A stretch of 58,113 bases of DNA from an uncultured Bacteroidales bacterium (GCA_934725575.1 CAKVCK010000022.1:1-58113), one strand, 5' to 3'. Positions 45,003-54,796 are shown, numbered from the stretch's first letter. Translations and numbers: made by a program. The notes: generated by a model from the sequence alone, not told the origin.

Positions 45003-48000
45003 TCACTTGACCTCCAGGTTGCGCGGGACGGCAGCGGCGTTGGCGCGGTAATGCGGGGCGTAGAGGGATTCGATTTCGGGGACGGGAGCCTGGAAGGTGC
45101 CGGGCTGGGTCACGAAAAAGTCCTCGGTGACGGTGGTGTGGCCTTCGGGATAGGTGTCGAAATAGAATACGGTACGGTCGGGCTTCACGTCACGGTAACC
45201 ACACGGAGAGACTCGGTACCAGCCGTCAACGGTCAGCGGGGTGAAAGACAGATTGTAGATCCCAGACAACTGGTCAACTGGAATCAGAGACGCCTCACGG
45301 GGTGCGGTCAGGCGTATGAAACTACGATTCTCGGAGTTCTGGACGGTATAGACGGCACGGATACGGTCTCCCCTACGGACGGTGTCGCCTTGGCCAACCT
45401 CCTTGTCTCCAATAAAATAACGCTTTTCAAGGGAGAAGCCGTTGCCGGAGGCCTTCACATCAGCAAGAGGCTTCAGCACACGCTGGGTCAGGGTCACGAC
45501 ACTGGTGTTCAGCAAGTCGGTGCTACCCTTTCCGACTGAACACAGGGCGTTCACAAAGGCAGGATCCGTGTCCCAGTTCTGGGTCTCTTTCTGCAATATC
45601 AGCCACAGGCGGACTCTATCGGCGATTTCGGCGGCTTTCTGAGCGGCAGCCTCATCAGAATGTGAGGAAGCATATTCAGAAAGCACATCGGAGATCAGCG
45701 AGTGGGCGTAGGCTTCGTTTTCCAGCAGTCCTCTGAACGGCATCACGGCGTTCGGGTAGTAGAAGCCGCCACCATCGTGCCTGACGGCATATTCAAGGAT
45801 GGAGAGGATGTCTTCGTCCATTGATCTGCGGAGCGCGGCATCGACATCGAAACGCTCGCCCCAAGCGCGGGCCAAGGATATTCCTTCCTCGGAGCCGATC
45901 AGATTGCTGAGGGTACGGACACGTCTTGCCTTCGCACCTGGCTGACCATCAATGAAATCGAAGCGGTCGGAAGGCGAAAGGTAGATGCGGGCATATTTCC
46001 GGAAAGAGGAAAGACGGGAGCGGTACTCCTTGCGCTGCGACTTGTCCATCCGCACCTTGAAGCCGACCGACGGGAAGTTCGAGCGGACGAGCATATAAGT
46101 GTCGTTCGACAGGCCGCCGAACCAGCGCGGGAAGCCGAGGAACTGTGTGGAGTCCAGGTACTCGACGGAAGATGTCAGATCAGGAATATTCCCGCCAAGA
46201 CTTCTCACCAAAGCCATCCGATCAAGCACCGTTGCGGTGACAGACTGTGAGGAACGCATACCTTCGAACCAGCCGAAACCGCCGTCGGAGTTCCTGCACG
46301 CAAGGATTCTGCCAAGCAGCGAAGTGTCGCGCTCTGACTTGAAGGATTTGAAGCAATATGCCTCTGTAAGTGACAGTACATCATTGGCTGACGGCTCAGA
46401 CTTCTGTGTCGCGGCCTCTTCGATCATCCTGCCGATCGAGATTTCATCACAGACAGCACCGGCAGAGGAGACGTTCACGAAACGGCTTCTGAGCGATTCC
46501 AGCAACTTATCCTTGTCCATTCCCGGCAAGGCTATGGCCGAATGGGACTCGGTGATGACCTGACTCGCATCGTGAACCGGAACACCGAACTGGACAGCGT
46601 CACTGAATGATTTTGAGGCGAATATGACCTTGAAAGTCAGCGAGTCGGTGTCGAGCGGCACATCAACCGGGAAAGACACGACCGATTGTTCACGACCGTT
46701 CACCGTCACAGGTACTTTCAGCGAATCAATGGCTTCGCCGCTTCTTGAATATTCAAGGATCTTCATCTCGCCCTCTATCACCGCGTCTGAATTGCCGACG
46801 GTGGTCGCCGTCAATGTCCATTCGTCTCCAGAGTAAAGATACCTCGGAGCGTTGACGGAGACTTTTACAGGCACGGTCACGGTGAAGTCCCTTGTCAATG
46901 TGCCGTTGCGCATCGCCTTGTCGTGAGCGAAGAACAAAACGTGATAGGTCGAGAGTTTGTCAGATGTCTTGAACGTAAATTTGACCTCGTTGTTTTCCGG
47001 ATAGAGGAACGGCTCAAAGGCCAAAGATTCTGAGAATATCTTTCTGACAGCCACGGATGTGAAATCATAATCAGCGGCGGCAGAAGCACTTGACTCAGAT
47101 TTCTCATAATTGCGTCCCGAATCATTGGAACGGTTCTTACGACGCCGTGCCGATTTGGAGGCGACTCCGTAACCAATCACCATCACCTCATCAAGCAGTG
47201 ACTCGTCTTCCTCAAGGACGATATTCATTCCCGAAGTTCCTCGCAATGTCACACTCCGGTAGCCTATGTAACTGATTGTTATCAGCGTCCCAGGACTTGC
47301 GTCAAGTGAGAAATACCCGTCAAGGTTAGCTGATGTGCCATAGGAGGTGCCGTCCACGATGACTGACGCTCCGATAAGCGGCTCCCCGTTCGCATCCGTC
47401 ACGATGCCGTTTATTCCGGAAGAAAATCCACTACCGATGTTACCTAAAGACTTGTTCGTGATATATCCGCAGGCGATATCCATCTGGACATTTGAAACGA
47501 CATTAGGTTCAAGCCTTACCGGATTCCATAGCTCCTTTCGGACCGCATCAAGACTCTTGTCATAAATCGCCGCGAGGCCTTCGATGCCATCCGGGACGCG
47601 GACCTTGACGGTATATTCAGTGCCAGGATTGGTGACATCGGTGAGGGCGCTGAAATCCAGAGGCATATCAAGTTCGTCCGACAGTCTGTTGTAAGTATGC
47701 TCGTACTTAAAGAAGCGGCCATATTTAAAGAAGAGCAATTGGATTCTGACAGGGCCATCAGCATCGGCCGGGTAGCGGAAACGCAGTTCTCGCAGCGAAC
47801 CGGCAGACGAGCCGCCCATCGTAACCATTCTGGATTCAAGGATATTCCCGCCACAGTCAAGCATTGTCGCGACAGCCCATAATGGTGCCACAGAAGCTCC
47901 GAGCGTCATAACGATGTCCTCGCCAAGCGCGACTTCAGTCTTACCCGGCAACAGAAGACAGACAGCAGGAGCCACAAGCGACTTCGCCTCACGGCTCACC

Positions 48001-50540
48001 TTCACAAGGTTATATTCTTTCTCCGCCTTGACCACCTTGCCAAGACTGTCCGTTTTCTCTGAATATGCCCGGAGAACATAAAGTCCGTCAGCCGTTGTCG
48101 GCAAGTCAATCTCATCGCCGGAAGCGCATTTACCTGTCTGCAAGACTGTTCCGGAAATGTCCAAGAACTCATAGCGAATCTCAGACTTCACTTTTTTACT
48201 GAATCTGTCACGGACTTCCAGCACAAAAACCGCCTTGTCCCCGGTCACGATTCCCTGCGTGGCCTCTCCCGATTTGTTCAGATCAGTAAGCAGCAAATCC
48301 CCGTCGGTGCCGTTAGCCAAATGGAAATCAAGTTTGATCACATTATTGACATTGACCAATGTGCTAAACTCCCTGGTCTCCCCTGTCTCGTCCTTCACGG
48401 TCACATTGATTGAATATCGTCCTTGATCCTTCGCCTTGAATCTATAACTGAAACGTCCGTCCGATGAGGACTTTATCTCTTTTTCATCCACTGTCTTCCC
48501 GTCACACGACACCTTTAACGTCATCCGGGCGGAAGCGAGGCTATGCCCCGAGAGACTCTCGACCTTTCCGGAGACGGTCACGGAATCTCCGGCGAAATAA
48601 AGTGATTCCTGCTCATCAAAAGTCAGATCGAACGTCGGCAGTACAAAATCCTCTACCCTGAACATTCTGGACGTAATCTCCTTGTCGCCATTGGCAACAG
48701 CAATCTTGAATAGCCCGTTGCGCCGCCCTTTCGGAATGACGAACTCTCCGGCGAAGGACCCGAAATCGTTGGTGCGGAACGACTTCTCCTCGATCATATT
48801 CATCTGAGAATCGTATAATGCGGCCTTGAATGCCTTTTCTTTTCCGATGACTTCCAATTGTTTATGAATATCTCCACGGAACATCACGGCTTTGAACCGG
48901 ACTGTGTCGCCGGGCTTGTAGGCTCCACGGTCGTTGAATATTCGGCCGTAGGTTTCTGTTTCAGAATGATTCCCTACGGTCGCTTCGACAGGCTCAGCGA
49001 CCAAAGCCCTACTGGTCACTGAGCTTGTCGAAGTGACCGGACGGTCAAGATACGACGCCTTGACAATGACAACATCCTTGCTGAGCCGAACCGATTTCCC
49101 ATCCGTCACCGAGCAGACAACCTTGCACTCAAGTCCGGACTTCTTAGCCGCCAGTTCCTGCATCTCGGAAGGCAATAACGTGAATCCATCAATGCTCAGA
49201 TGCGCCGAGAGCACCCGCTCCCCTCTCGTCATCTTGACATCAACCTCCTTGAAAGGCTCTCCGGTGATGTAATCAGCAGGGAAAACCGCGAATCCGTCAC
49301 CCTGCTTCCTGACAGCCACGGACACTGTCTTGTGAACGTACGAGATCTCGGCCTCTTTCCCGGAGCCGGAAACCTTGATCCTATAATCACCATCCTCCAA
49401 TTCCGGCAGAGCCACCTTCACCGTGTCCCAAACATAAAAACTCCGTACCTGATTATCAAGCCTTTTACGGAACACACCCTTACCCTGGCTCTCAACCGAC
49501 AGATTGGCCGACTTGATATTCCTGAACCGGACCAGCACGGTGTCTTCACGGACCAACACGGAAACATCCTTATCCTCCAGCCTATCAATCAATGACGAAA
49601 TCACACCTCCACATTCCTCAGCGATTATCTTATTCACATCATTAGAGGAAACAAAGAGAAGATCCGAACTTACATATTTTGGAATATACGACTCCCGCTC
49701 TTTCTCGAAAGCCTGACATTTGGAGTCAAGCTCGGCAAACTGCCGCGATGTTCCGCCCTCCTTGACCAACCTGTCATATTCCCTTTTAAGCAGCACCTTC
49801 CTCGGCAGCAACGCCACTACGCTTCCGCTCCAGTCCGTGGCGAGGCGTTCCAGTTCCTTGTCTCCATCCTTGCGAAGCGCCTCACTATAGGCAAGCAACG
49901 CGGATTGAGGAAAGTTCCCGGCGACCGCATCCTTCAAGAGCTCCAAAGCCTTGTCGTGCGCGGAAGCGTCTGACAGACAGTGCCAAAGAATATATTCATA
50001 GTCATTAGGGATGAATTCGTGGTCGCAGACATAGCCGTCGCCCCAGTAGCCGCGCCGCCAAAAATCATCGTTTTTTCCTTTTTTCAAGACCTCGGCATTA
50101 TCCTCCGCGAACCGCAGCGCGTCAAATTCCTGCCGTCCCAAATCACCCGAATTAATTAATGAATATGCCATTATGGGTTTTCCGGCCTTGATGAACTCTT
50201 CCGTCAATACGTTTCTCAAAGAGTCCCGCAGCTTCCAGTTCCTCCGCGCCTGTGTCGTGCCGATAGTTACCACAGCATCGTAGTAATCCTTGTCCAGCCG
50301 TTTCTTCTGCGCCTGTTCTTTGATGAACGTCAGCAGAGCGATCTCTTTCTCGGGCCTGTCACGCCTGGAAAGCCGCTCGTACCGCCTCCACTCCCTCTTG
50401 AGATAATGTCCGTTAATATCCGGATATTCAGCAACTCTGGCCTCCCGCCCGTGCATAACCGGGCACAAAGCCAACATCATCATCGACAAAACCAGAATCT
50501 TTCTCACAACCGTCTGTTTTAGTGACGGCAATATACGCAA
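45003..50540 (-). CDS. Alpha-2-macroglobulin-like protein with embedded carboxypeptidase-regulatory/SusC-like segment
   Basis: The protein has 1845 residues with a signal peptide (VRKILVLSMMMLALCPVMHG). It carries the MG2/A2M layout: ETYGRIFNDRGAYKPGDTVRFK (MG2), then macroglobulin beta domains, a bait-like region, an A2M domain (DFTVTVPVKVSVNAPRYLYS) and a helical thioester-like domain. Where the thioester CxEQ would be expected the sequence is AVCDEIS, so no thioester can form. Between them (about residues 1070-1150) lies a carboxypeptidase-D-like domain (VTDANGEPLIGASVIVDG) ending in LLDEVMVIGYG, the motif that precedes the plug in SusC proteins. A2M-like proteins trap proteases in the periplasm. 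It is the last gene of the BlaI-M56-TPR operon, 43 bp after the TPR gene. Confidence 0.88.
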   Translation of the reverse strand: MRILPSLKQTVVRKILVLSMMMLALCPVMHGREARVAEYPDINGHYLKREWRRYERLSRRDRPEKEIALLTFIKEQAQKKRLDKDYYDAVVTIGTTQARRNWKLRDSLRNVLTEEFIKAGKPIMAYSLINSGDLGRQEFDALRFAEDNAEVLKKGKNDDFWRRGYWGDGYVCDHEFIPNDYEYILWHCLSDASAHDKALELLKDAVAGNFPQSALLAYSEALRKDGDKELERLATDWSGSVVALLPRKVLLKREYDRLVKEGGTSRQFAELDSKCQAFEKERESYIPKYVSSDLLFVSSNDVNKIIAEECGGVISSLIDRLEDKDVSVLVREDTVLVRFRNIKSANLSVESQGKGVFRKRLDNQVRSFYVWDTVKVALPELEDGDYRIKVSGSGKEAEISYVHKTVSVAVRKQGDGFAVFPADYITGEPFKEVDVKMTRGERVLSAHLSIDGFTLLPSEMQELAAKKSGLECKVVCSVTDGKSVRLSKDVVIVKASYLDRPVTSTSSVTSRALVAEPVEATVGNHSETETYGRIFNDRGAYKPGDTVRFKAVMFRGDIHKQLEVIGKEKAFKAALYDSQMNMIEEKSFRTNDFGSFAGEFVIPKGRRNGLFKIAVANGDKEITSRMFRVEDFVLPTFDLTFDEQESLYFAGDSVTVSGKVESLSGHSLASARMTLKVSCDGKTVDEKEIKSSSDGRFSYRFKAKDQGRYSINVTVKDETGETREFSTLVNVNNVIKLDFHLANGTDGDLLLTDLNKSGEATQGIVTGDKAVFVLEVRDRFSKKVKSEIRYEFLDISGTVLQTGKCASGDEIDLPTTADGLYVLRAYSEKTDSLGKVVKAEKEYNLVKVSREAKSLVAPAVCLLLPGKTEVALGEDIVMTLGASVAPLWAVATMLDCGGNILESRMVTMGGSSAGSLRELRFRYPADADGPVRIQLLFFKYGRFFKYEHTYNRLSDELDMPLDFSALTDVTNPGTEYTVKVRVPDGIEGLAAIYDKSLDAVRKELWNPVRLEPNVVSNVQMDIACGYITNKSLGNIGSGFSSGINGIVTDANGEPLIGASVIVDGTSYGTSANLDGYFSLDASPGTLITISYIGYRSVTLRGTSGMNIVLEEDESLLDEVMVIGYGVASKSARRRKNRSNDSGRNYEKSESSASAAADYDFTSVAVRKIFSESLAFEPFLYPENNEVKFTFKTSDKLSTYHVLFFAHDKAMRNGTLTRDFTVTVPVKVSVNAPRYLYSGDEWTLTATTVGNSDAVIEGEMKILEYSRSGEAIDSLKVPVTVNGREQSVVSFPVDVPLDTDSLTFKVIFASKSFSDAVQFGVPVHDASQVITESHSAIALPGMDKDKLLESLRSRFVNVSSAGAVCDEISIGRMIEEAATQKSEPSANDVLSLTEAYCFKSFKSERDTSLLGRILACRNSDGGFGWFEGMRSSQSVTATVLDRMALVRSLGGNIPDLTSSVEYLDSTQFLGFPRWFGGLSNDTYMLVRSNFPSVGFKVRMDKSQRKEYRSRLSSFRKYARIYLSPSDRFDFIDGQPGAKARRVRTLSNLIGSEEGISLARAWGERFDVDAALRRSMDEDILSILEYAVRHDGGGFYYPNAVMPFRGLLENEAYAHSLISDVLSEYASSHSDEAAAQKAAEIADRVRLWLILQKETQNWDTDPAFVNALCSVGKGSTDLLNTSVVTLTQRVLKPLADVKASGNGFSLEKRYFIGDKEVGQGDTVRRGDRIRAVYTVQNSENRSFIRLTAPREASLIPVDQLSGIYNLSFTPLTVDGWYRVSPCGYRDVKPDRTVFYFDTYPEGHTTVTEDFFVTQPGTFQAPVPEIESLYAPHYRANAAAVPRNLEVK

Positions 50541-50583
50541 TTTATCCGGAACCGCAGCCTTTTATGATGATGAATATGTCGCC

Positions 50584-51780
50584 TTACTTCTCCTCCATAA
50601 AGAGCTCACCTTTGAGGTACTTGACGCTTTGGGTGGCGAAATTGTAGCCTCGTGAACCAGGCTTGGCGACTTTCAAGTACTTCTCGTACCATTCGAGGGC
50701 GGATTTGTAGTCCTTTTTCTGCTCATAGCAATAGGCGATGTTGGTAAGGGCGGAGATGAATTTCGGATTGTAACCGTATGCCTTCTGATAATGAGCGATA
50801 GCCTCGTCCCAATGGAAAAGTTTCGCTTCTCCGAGACCATATTGCTGATAAAGCCTGAACATAATCAGCGGATCCGGCTGAAGCATATCCATCGCCTTGT
50901 CAAGCCACGGCTTGACCTCCTTCTCAAAAGAACGGTTGCTGTCGGCATAAACCGCCGCTATTGAATATGCCAGATTAACATCGCTTGAATCAATCTGCCA
51001 AGCCGCAAGCAGTTCTTCCTGCGCACGATACATGACCTCCGTGTGCCAATAGCATTGTCCGAGATAATAGTGGACCGGATAGGAATCGTTACCAAGTTTC
51101 TCCTGGCGCTCAAAGACATCGATCGCAGGGGCATATTCATTCTTGGAATAGTGTGCCAGACCTTTGATCGGAGCCACTGTCATATTATCAGGGTCCAAGG
51201 TGAGATATTCATCTGTCAGCCGGATCGCGCCGTCATAGTCCCGGCGAGAGAGGAGAATCCGCGCGGCTTTACTCACTACGCTTTCATTCAATGGTTTAAG
51301 AGACAGCGTGATCCGATAGTACGTCAGCGCGGAGTCCAGCATATCCGCCTGATTGAACGAGTCCCCCACCAACGCGGCGATTGCCGGTATCGTGTCAAGT
51401 TGCAGCACCGCCTTCCCGGCCTCAGCGCTCTGGGCGAAAGCCTTCATCCGGTAGAAAGTCTGCATCTGTTTGACTTTGTACAGGATGTTCCGCGGAAACT
51501 TGGATGTCAGCAGGAAATATGTCCCTGCGGCGGACTCGTAGTCCCCGTTCTGGAAATGACAGTCCGCCAGCTCGGACAGAATCTCCTCGTCAAAACTATC
51601 GGGAGTCACAAATGCAGACAGCTTCTCTATGGCTTCATCGGTTTTGAATATGCTCTTTAGATAGCGCGCCTCGCTCAAGGTGGCATCCCTTTCTGATTGC
51701 GAATCAGCTACCTGCGCCGATGCGAACTGCATCGACGCAAGCAGACTGGTCACTATCAATAAGCTTAAAATGGGTTTCAT
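50584..51780 (-). CDS. Exported TPR protein
   Basis: The protein has 398 residues with a signal peptide (MKPILSLLIVTSLLASMQFA). The mature part consists of about nine TPR-like helical pairs (for example FDEEILSELADCHFQNGDYE, YDGAIRLTDEYLTLDPDN, WDEAIAHYQKAYGYNPKF, KDYKSALEWYEKYLKVAKPG). TPR proteins are scaffolds for protein assembly. Its start shares one base with the M56 stop (TAATG), and the A2M-like gene follows, so it probably acts in the periplasm with that protein. Confidence 0.87.
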   Translation of the reverse strand: MKPILSLLIVTSLLASMQFASAQVADSQSERDATLSEARYLKSIFKTDEAIEKLSAFVTPDSFDEEILSELADCHFQNGDYESAAGTYFLLTSKFPRNILYKVKQMQTFYRMKAFAQSAEAGKAVLQLDTIPAIAALVGDSFNQADMLDSALTYYRITLSLKPLNESVVSKAARILLSRRDYDGAIRLTDEYLTLDPDNMTVAPIKGLAHYSKNEYAPAIDVFERQEKLGNDSYPVHYYLGQCYWHTEVMYRAQEELLAAWQIDSSDVNLAYSIAAVYADSNRSFEKEVKPWLDKAMDMLQPDPLIMFRLYQQYGLGEAKLFHWDEAIAHYQKAYGYNPKFISALTNIAYCYEQKKDYKSALEWYEKYLKVAKPGSRGYNFATQSVKYLKGELFMEEK

Positions 51781-53069
51781 TATCTGAGTTTGAATACTAT
51801 CGGGAATGTGTAGGTGACAGACACCGCTTTACCGTCCATCATGCCGGGCTTCCATTCCGGTGACGCCTTGACAACACGGAGAGCCTCCTCGTCAAGTGAT
51901 TGATAGCATCCTCTCAAAACTCTGATGTTCTCCATCCTGCCGACCTTGTTTACGGTAAACTGAAGGACCACGCGTCCTTGCTTGCCGGCATCCTTGGCAT
52001 CCTGCGGATAAATCAAGCGCTCGTTGATCCATTTGGAAAAATTATTGGCGTCTCCACCTTGGAACATCGGCTTGACCTCAGCCAACTGAAGCGGAACCGG
52101 TTCGTCTTCCTCCGCTGTTGTGGAGTCGGATTTAAAACCGACAGCCACAACCTCGTTAATATCCTGCTGCTCAGCGTCCAGAGCATCTTCAGTCTGTTCA
52201 GTCGTTTCCGAGGTCTGCTTATTGGAGGTGCAGAAGCATAGCATACAAGTAAGTAACGGTACACAGGCGACATACGCAAGCCTTATCCATCCGTTAGTTT
52301 TTTCTGACATCATCATAGCGATTCGATTTGAAAGTTTTGTGTGATTGAAACCGTTCGCAAGCCGGAAACGATGCTCACCGACAGCCTTCTTGACAAGAAG
52401 CAGCTGATAGTCAGCAGCGTTCACTCCTTGATTGATCACAGATTCATCGGCTTCATATTCGTGAAGCATCTTGAGTTCAGCCCTGGCAAGCCAGACGAGA
52501 GGATTGAACCAGTGCAGGACGGTGACGACCGAGAACAGCAGCACGTCAACAGAATGGTGCTTTCTCACGTGGCTCATCTCGTGCGTCAGAATCACCGGGG
52601 TAGCGGTGAAATCCTCACGGCTGATCACAATATGCCCCAGGAAACTGAATGATGCCACCGGAGCGTCCACGATAGTAACCTTGAACCCCTCTTTCTGAAT
52701 ATGCTCGCCGGAGGCTATCACACGACAGGTCTGGATTACGGACAAGATATTCATAATCAAGACAACGAAGGCCCCGAGAAAGTATATTCCTGAAACGACT
52801 CCGAGCCAGGATATTCCTTTGTCTGCCGCGTTCAGGGTTCCGCCTTCCGCGCTGACCACCGCTTGCGGCAGGGTCAGGGTCGGGATGACGTTCGAGACCG
52901 CGGTTCCGCTGAAATCCCAATGGATGAGCGGCAGAGCCAAGCAAAGCAGGCTGCCAGCCATCAAGGAGAATCGGTTGAAAGTGAAGAAGGTTGTCTTCCG
53001 CATCAGCAACATAAAGAATGCGTAAAACACGGAAAGCAGCAACCCGCTCGTTACGATGTAAGCGATCAT
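51780..53069 (-). CDS. BlaR1-like M56 peptidase with C-terminal TonB domain
   Basis: The protein has 429 residues. Four membrane segments enclose the M56 zinc motif HEMSH (163-167) and the downstream HEYEADESVI that supplies the third ligand. After the last membrane segment there is an acidic linker and a TonB C-terminal domain (about 340-428: PMFQGGDANNFSKWINERLI, GRVVLQFTVNKVGRMENIRV, TYTFPIVFKLR). In BlaR1/MecR1, the peptidase cleaves the repressor when an external sensor is triggered. In Bacteroidota the sensor is often replaced by a TonB domain. It overlaps blaI by ATGA, as usual for such pairs. Confidence 0.92.
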   Translation of the reverse strand: MIAYIVTSGLLLSVFYAFFMLLMRKTTFFTFNRFSLMAGSLLCLALPLIHWDFSGTAVSNVIPTLTLPQAVVSAEGGTLNAADKGISWLGVVSGIYFLGAFVVLIMNILSVIQTCRVIASGEHIQKEGFKVTIVDAPVASFSFLGHIVISREDFTATPVILTHEMSHVRKHHSVDVLLFSVVTVLHWFNPLVWLARAELKMLHEYEADESVINQGVNAADYQLLLVKKAVGEHRFRLANGFNHTKLSNRIAMMMSEKTNGWIRLAYVACVPLLTCMLCFCTSNKQTSETTEQTEDALDAEQQDINEVVAVGFKSDSTTAEEDEPVPLQLAEVKPMFQGGDANNFSKWINERLIYPQDAKDAGKQGRVVLQFTVNKVGRMENIRVLRGCYQSLDEEALRVVKASPEWKPGMMDGKAVSVTYTFPIVFKLR

Positions 53070-53431
53070 TTCCTTTTGCTTTCGATTTGAGAAATGAGTT
53101 TTTTAAGGTCCTCCACATCCATCTTGTCCTCTTCGACGAACTGGGAGACAAGGCTGATGTAGGAGTTGTTGTAGTAACGGGAGACAACGTCCCCGACGGT
53201 AGTCCCGTGATAGTCACGTTCCGTGAGCGCAGGGCTGTACTGGAAAGAGTTCGCCATCGGCTTGCGCTTGACAAATCCCTTATCCTCAAGGAATTTCACC
53301 TGTGTCGCCACGGTGTTGTAGTTCGGCTTCGGGTCGGGAAGCGCCGCGACGATGTCACGGATAAACACCTCGCCTTTGGCCCAGATGATGTTCATCACCT
53401 CTTCCTCTTTTGCAGTAAGTCTCTGTTTCAT
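53066..53431 (-). CDS. BlaI/MecI family repressor
   Basis: The protein has 121 residues: MKQRLTAKEEEVMNIIWAKG, DIVAALPDPKPNYNTVATQV (winged helix), LEDKGFVKRKPMANSFQYSP and a helical dimerisation tail. It represses its own operon and is cleaved by the partner M56 peptidase. Genes downstream (M56/TonB, TPR, A2M-like) form one overlapping unit and would be induced together when an envelope signal is sensed. Two similar AT-rich sites upstream (53506-53541) could be its operators. Confidence 0.93.
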   Translation of the reverse strand: MKQRLTAKEEEVMNIIWAKGEVFIRDIVAALPDPKPNYNTVATQVKFLEDKGFVKRKPMANSFQYSPALTERDYHGTTVGDVVSRYYNNSYISLVSQFVEEDKMDVEDLKKLISQIESKRK

Positions 53432-53479
53432 TGCTCGATTCTTTAAGTTAACAAACGCGCGAATATTATCTTACGGATG

Positions 53480-53541
53480 CAAAGATAAGAATAAAAATCA
53501 TATCTCCTAATATTTTTAGGTGTTTTAAGAATATTTTTAGT
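53480..53541 (-). promoter_or_regulatory. Promoter and candidate BlaI operators
   Basis: The minus strand has TATCTTTG (53480-53487), 48 bp upstream of the blaI-like start. Further upstream are CCTAATATTTTTAGG (53506-53520; arms CCTAA/TTAGG) and a second AATATTTTTAG (53530-53540). Their position over the -33 region suits repression. Operator identity is inferred; the sites do not match the TACA-n-TGTA pattern of staphylococcal BlaI. Confidence 0.5.
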
Positions 53542-53773
53542 TGCGCACACAATGTGTACCAGTATCTCGGAATATGCTATCTTAAATACTTTAAGCCAAA
53601 GGTCTTATGACGTATTCAAAGAAGATTGACGGTGAGATAAGCGTACCGTTTGGATTCACACCCATGTAAGTAAATAAATGATGGAAAATCCTATACTCTC
53701 ACAGACAAAAGGCGTACCTACGAAAAATAAAAGTCAAATGACATTGGCACGAGTTGCTTGATTTCCATATTCT

Positions 53774-53887
53774 CATTCGTTTTCTGGCGACAAAGTTAAT
53801 GGGTGCTTCAGTAAGATTCCGGCAAATACACTATTTCTATATTCTGCCATTATTTTGCCGAAGATATTGCTATCTTTATGGTCAGAT
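53774..53887 (+). promoter_or_regulatory. Promoter region of the WYL cluster, copy A
   Basis: This stretch resembles 55604-55722 in layout. Both begin with CATTCGTTTTCT, contain a CTGCC and a GCCGAAG site close together, have a -7-like box (here TATCTTTA 53871-53878) and end in AGATATGGCA at the start codon. The GCC sites lie in the -33 region and are candidate operators for the WYL protein. The rest of the 53542-53773 gap shows no gene that I can support. Confidence 0.55.
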
Positions 53888-54796
53888 ATGGCAAAGAATT
53901 ACTTCAAATCCTACATCTGGCTGCTGGAGACACTCCAGAGCCGCGGGCCTCTTACACTGGCCCAAATCAGGCAGTTGTGGTGGCGGAGCTCAGTAAATGA
54001 ACTTGGAAGTGACCTTCCCGCGCGTACGTTCTCGAATCATATAGAATCTATCTCTGACATCTTTGGAATCGAGATTGTCTGCGACCGCAGGGATAACACC
54101 TATAGTATCGTCAACGAAGATGATATGGACGGAACAGGCATTCGATCCTGGATGCTGGATGCCCTCAGCTTGAATTCACTCCTGAACGAGAGTGCCGGTA
54201 TGAAGGACAGAATCTTCTTTGAGAACGTACCCTCCAGCCACCAGTTCCTAACTACCGTTATCCAGGCTATCCGGGATAACCGGAAATTGAAGGTACGATA
54301 TCAGGGTTATCGCATGAATGAGGAGCGGACCTTTGAGCTGGAGCCGTACTTCATCCGCGAGTTCAAGCGCCGCTGGTACCTGTACAGCCACAAGGATTAC
54401 GACAAAGACTTCAAGCCGCATATGTACGCCCTGGACAGGATGCTCTCCGTGGAAGTCCTTTCCGACACATTCAAGGTACCGACGGATCTGGATGCCAAAG
54501 CCTGGTTCCAGTCTCTGTACGGCGTGCGCAAGTACGACGACATGAAGCCTCAGCAGGTCCTCTTGAAGGTCTATGGCAAACAGGTCCGCTACTTCCGGTC
54601 TCTGCCGCTTCACAGCAGTCAGGAGGAGGTAGAAACACACCGCGACCACAGCATCTTCGCTTATAACCTCGCCCCAGACTATGACTTCAAGCAGGACATC
54701 CTGTCGTTTGGGGATACCATAGAGGTCCTGGAGCCGGATCAATTAAGGGAGTGCATATCGATGACGATTAATAAATTGAAAGAGCTATATGGATAA
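53888..54796 (+). CDS. WYL domain transcriptional regulator
   Basis: The protein has 302 residues from ATG 53888, just after a -7 box; an upstream ATG at 53855 lies before the promoter box and is excluded. The N-terminal part is a winged helix (YIWLLETLQSRGPLTLAQIR, RTFSNHIESISDIFGIEIVC). Residues about 125-195 are the WYL domain (KLKVRYQGYRMNEERTFELE, PYFIREFKRRWYLYSHKDY, MYALDRMLSVEVL), and a WCX domain follows. WYL domains sense nucleic acids or nucleotides and often control defence systems. The stop overlaps the next gene by 8 bp. Confidence 0.92.
   Translation: MAKNYFKSYIWLLETLQSRGPLTLAQIRQLWWRSSVNELGSDLPARTFSNHIESISDIFGIEIVCDRRDNTYSIVNEDDMDGTGIRSWMLDALSLNSLLNESAGMKDRIFFENVPSSHQFLTTVIQAIRDNRKLKVRYQGYRMNEERTFELEPYFIREFKRRWYLYSHKDYDKDFKPHMYALDRMLSVEVLSDTFKVPTDLDAKAWFQSLYGVRKYDDMKPQQVLLKVYGKQVRYFRSLPLHSSQEEVETHRDHSIFAYNLAPDYDFKQDILSFGDTIEVLEPDQLRECISMTINKLKELYG

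Noticed and set aside
53607..53669. 20-codon frame MTYSKKIDGEISVPFGFTPM
   Set aside because: It reads like protein sequence, but it is too short, has no neighbour in frame and no promoter that I can assign; it may be a tiny gene remnant.
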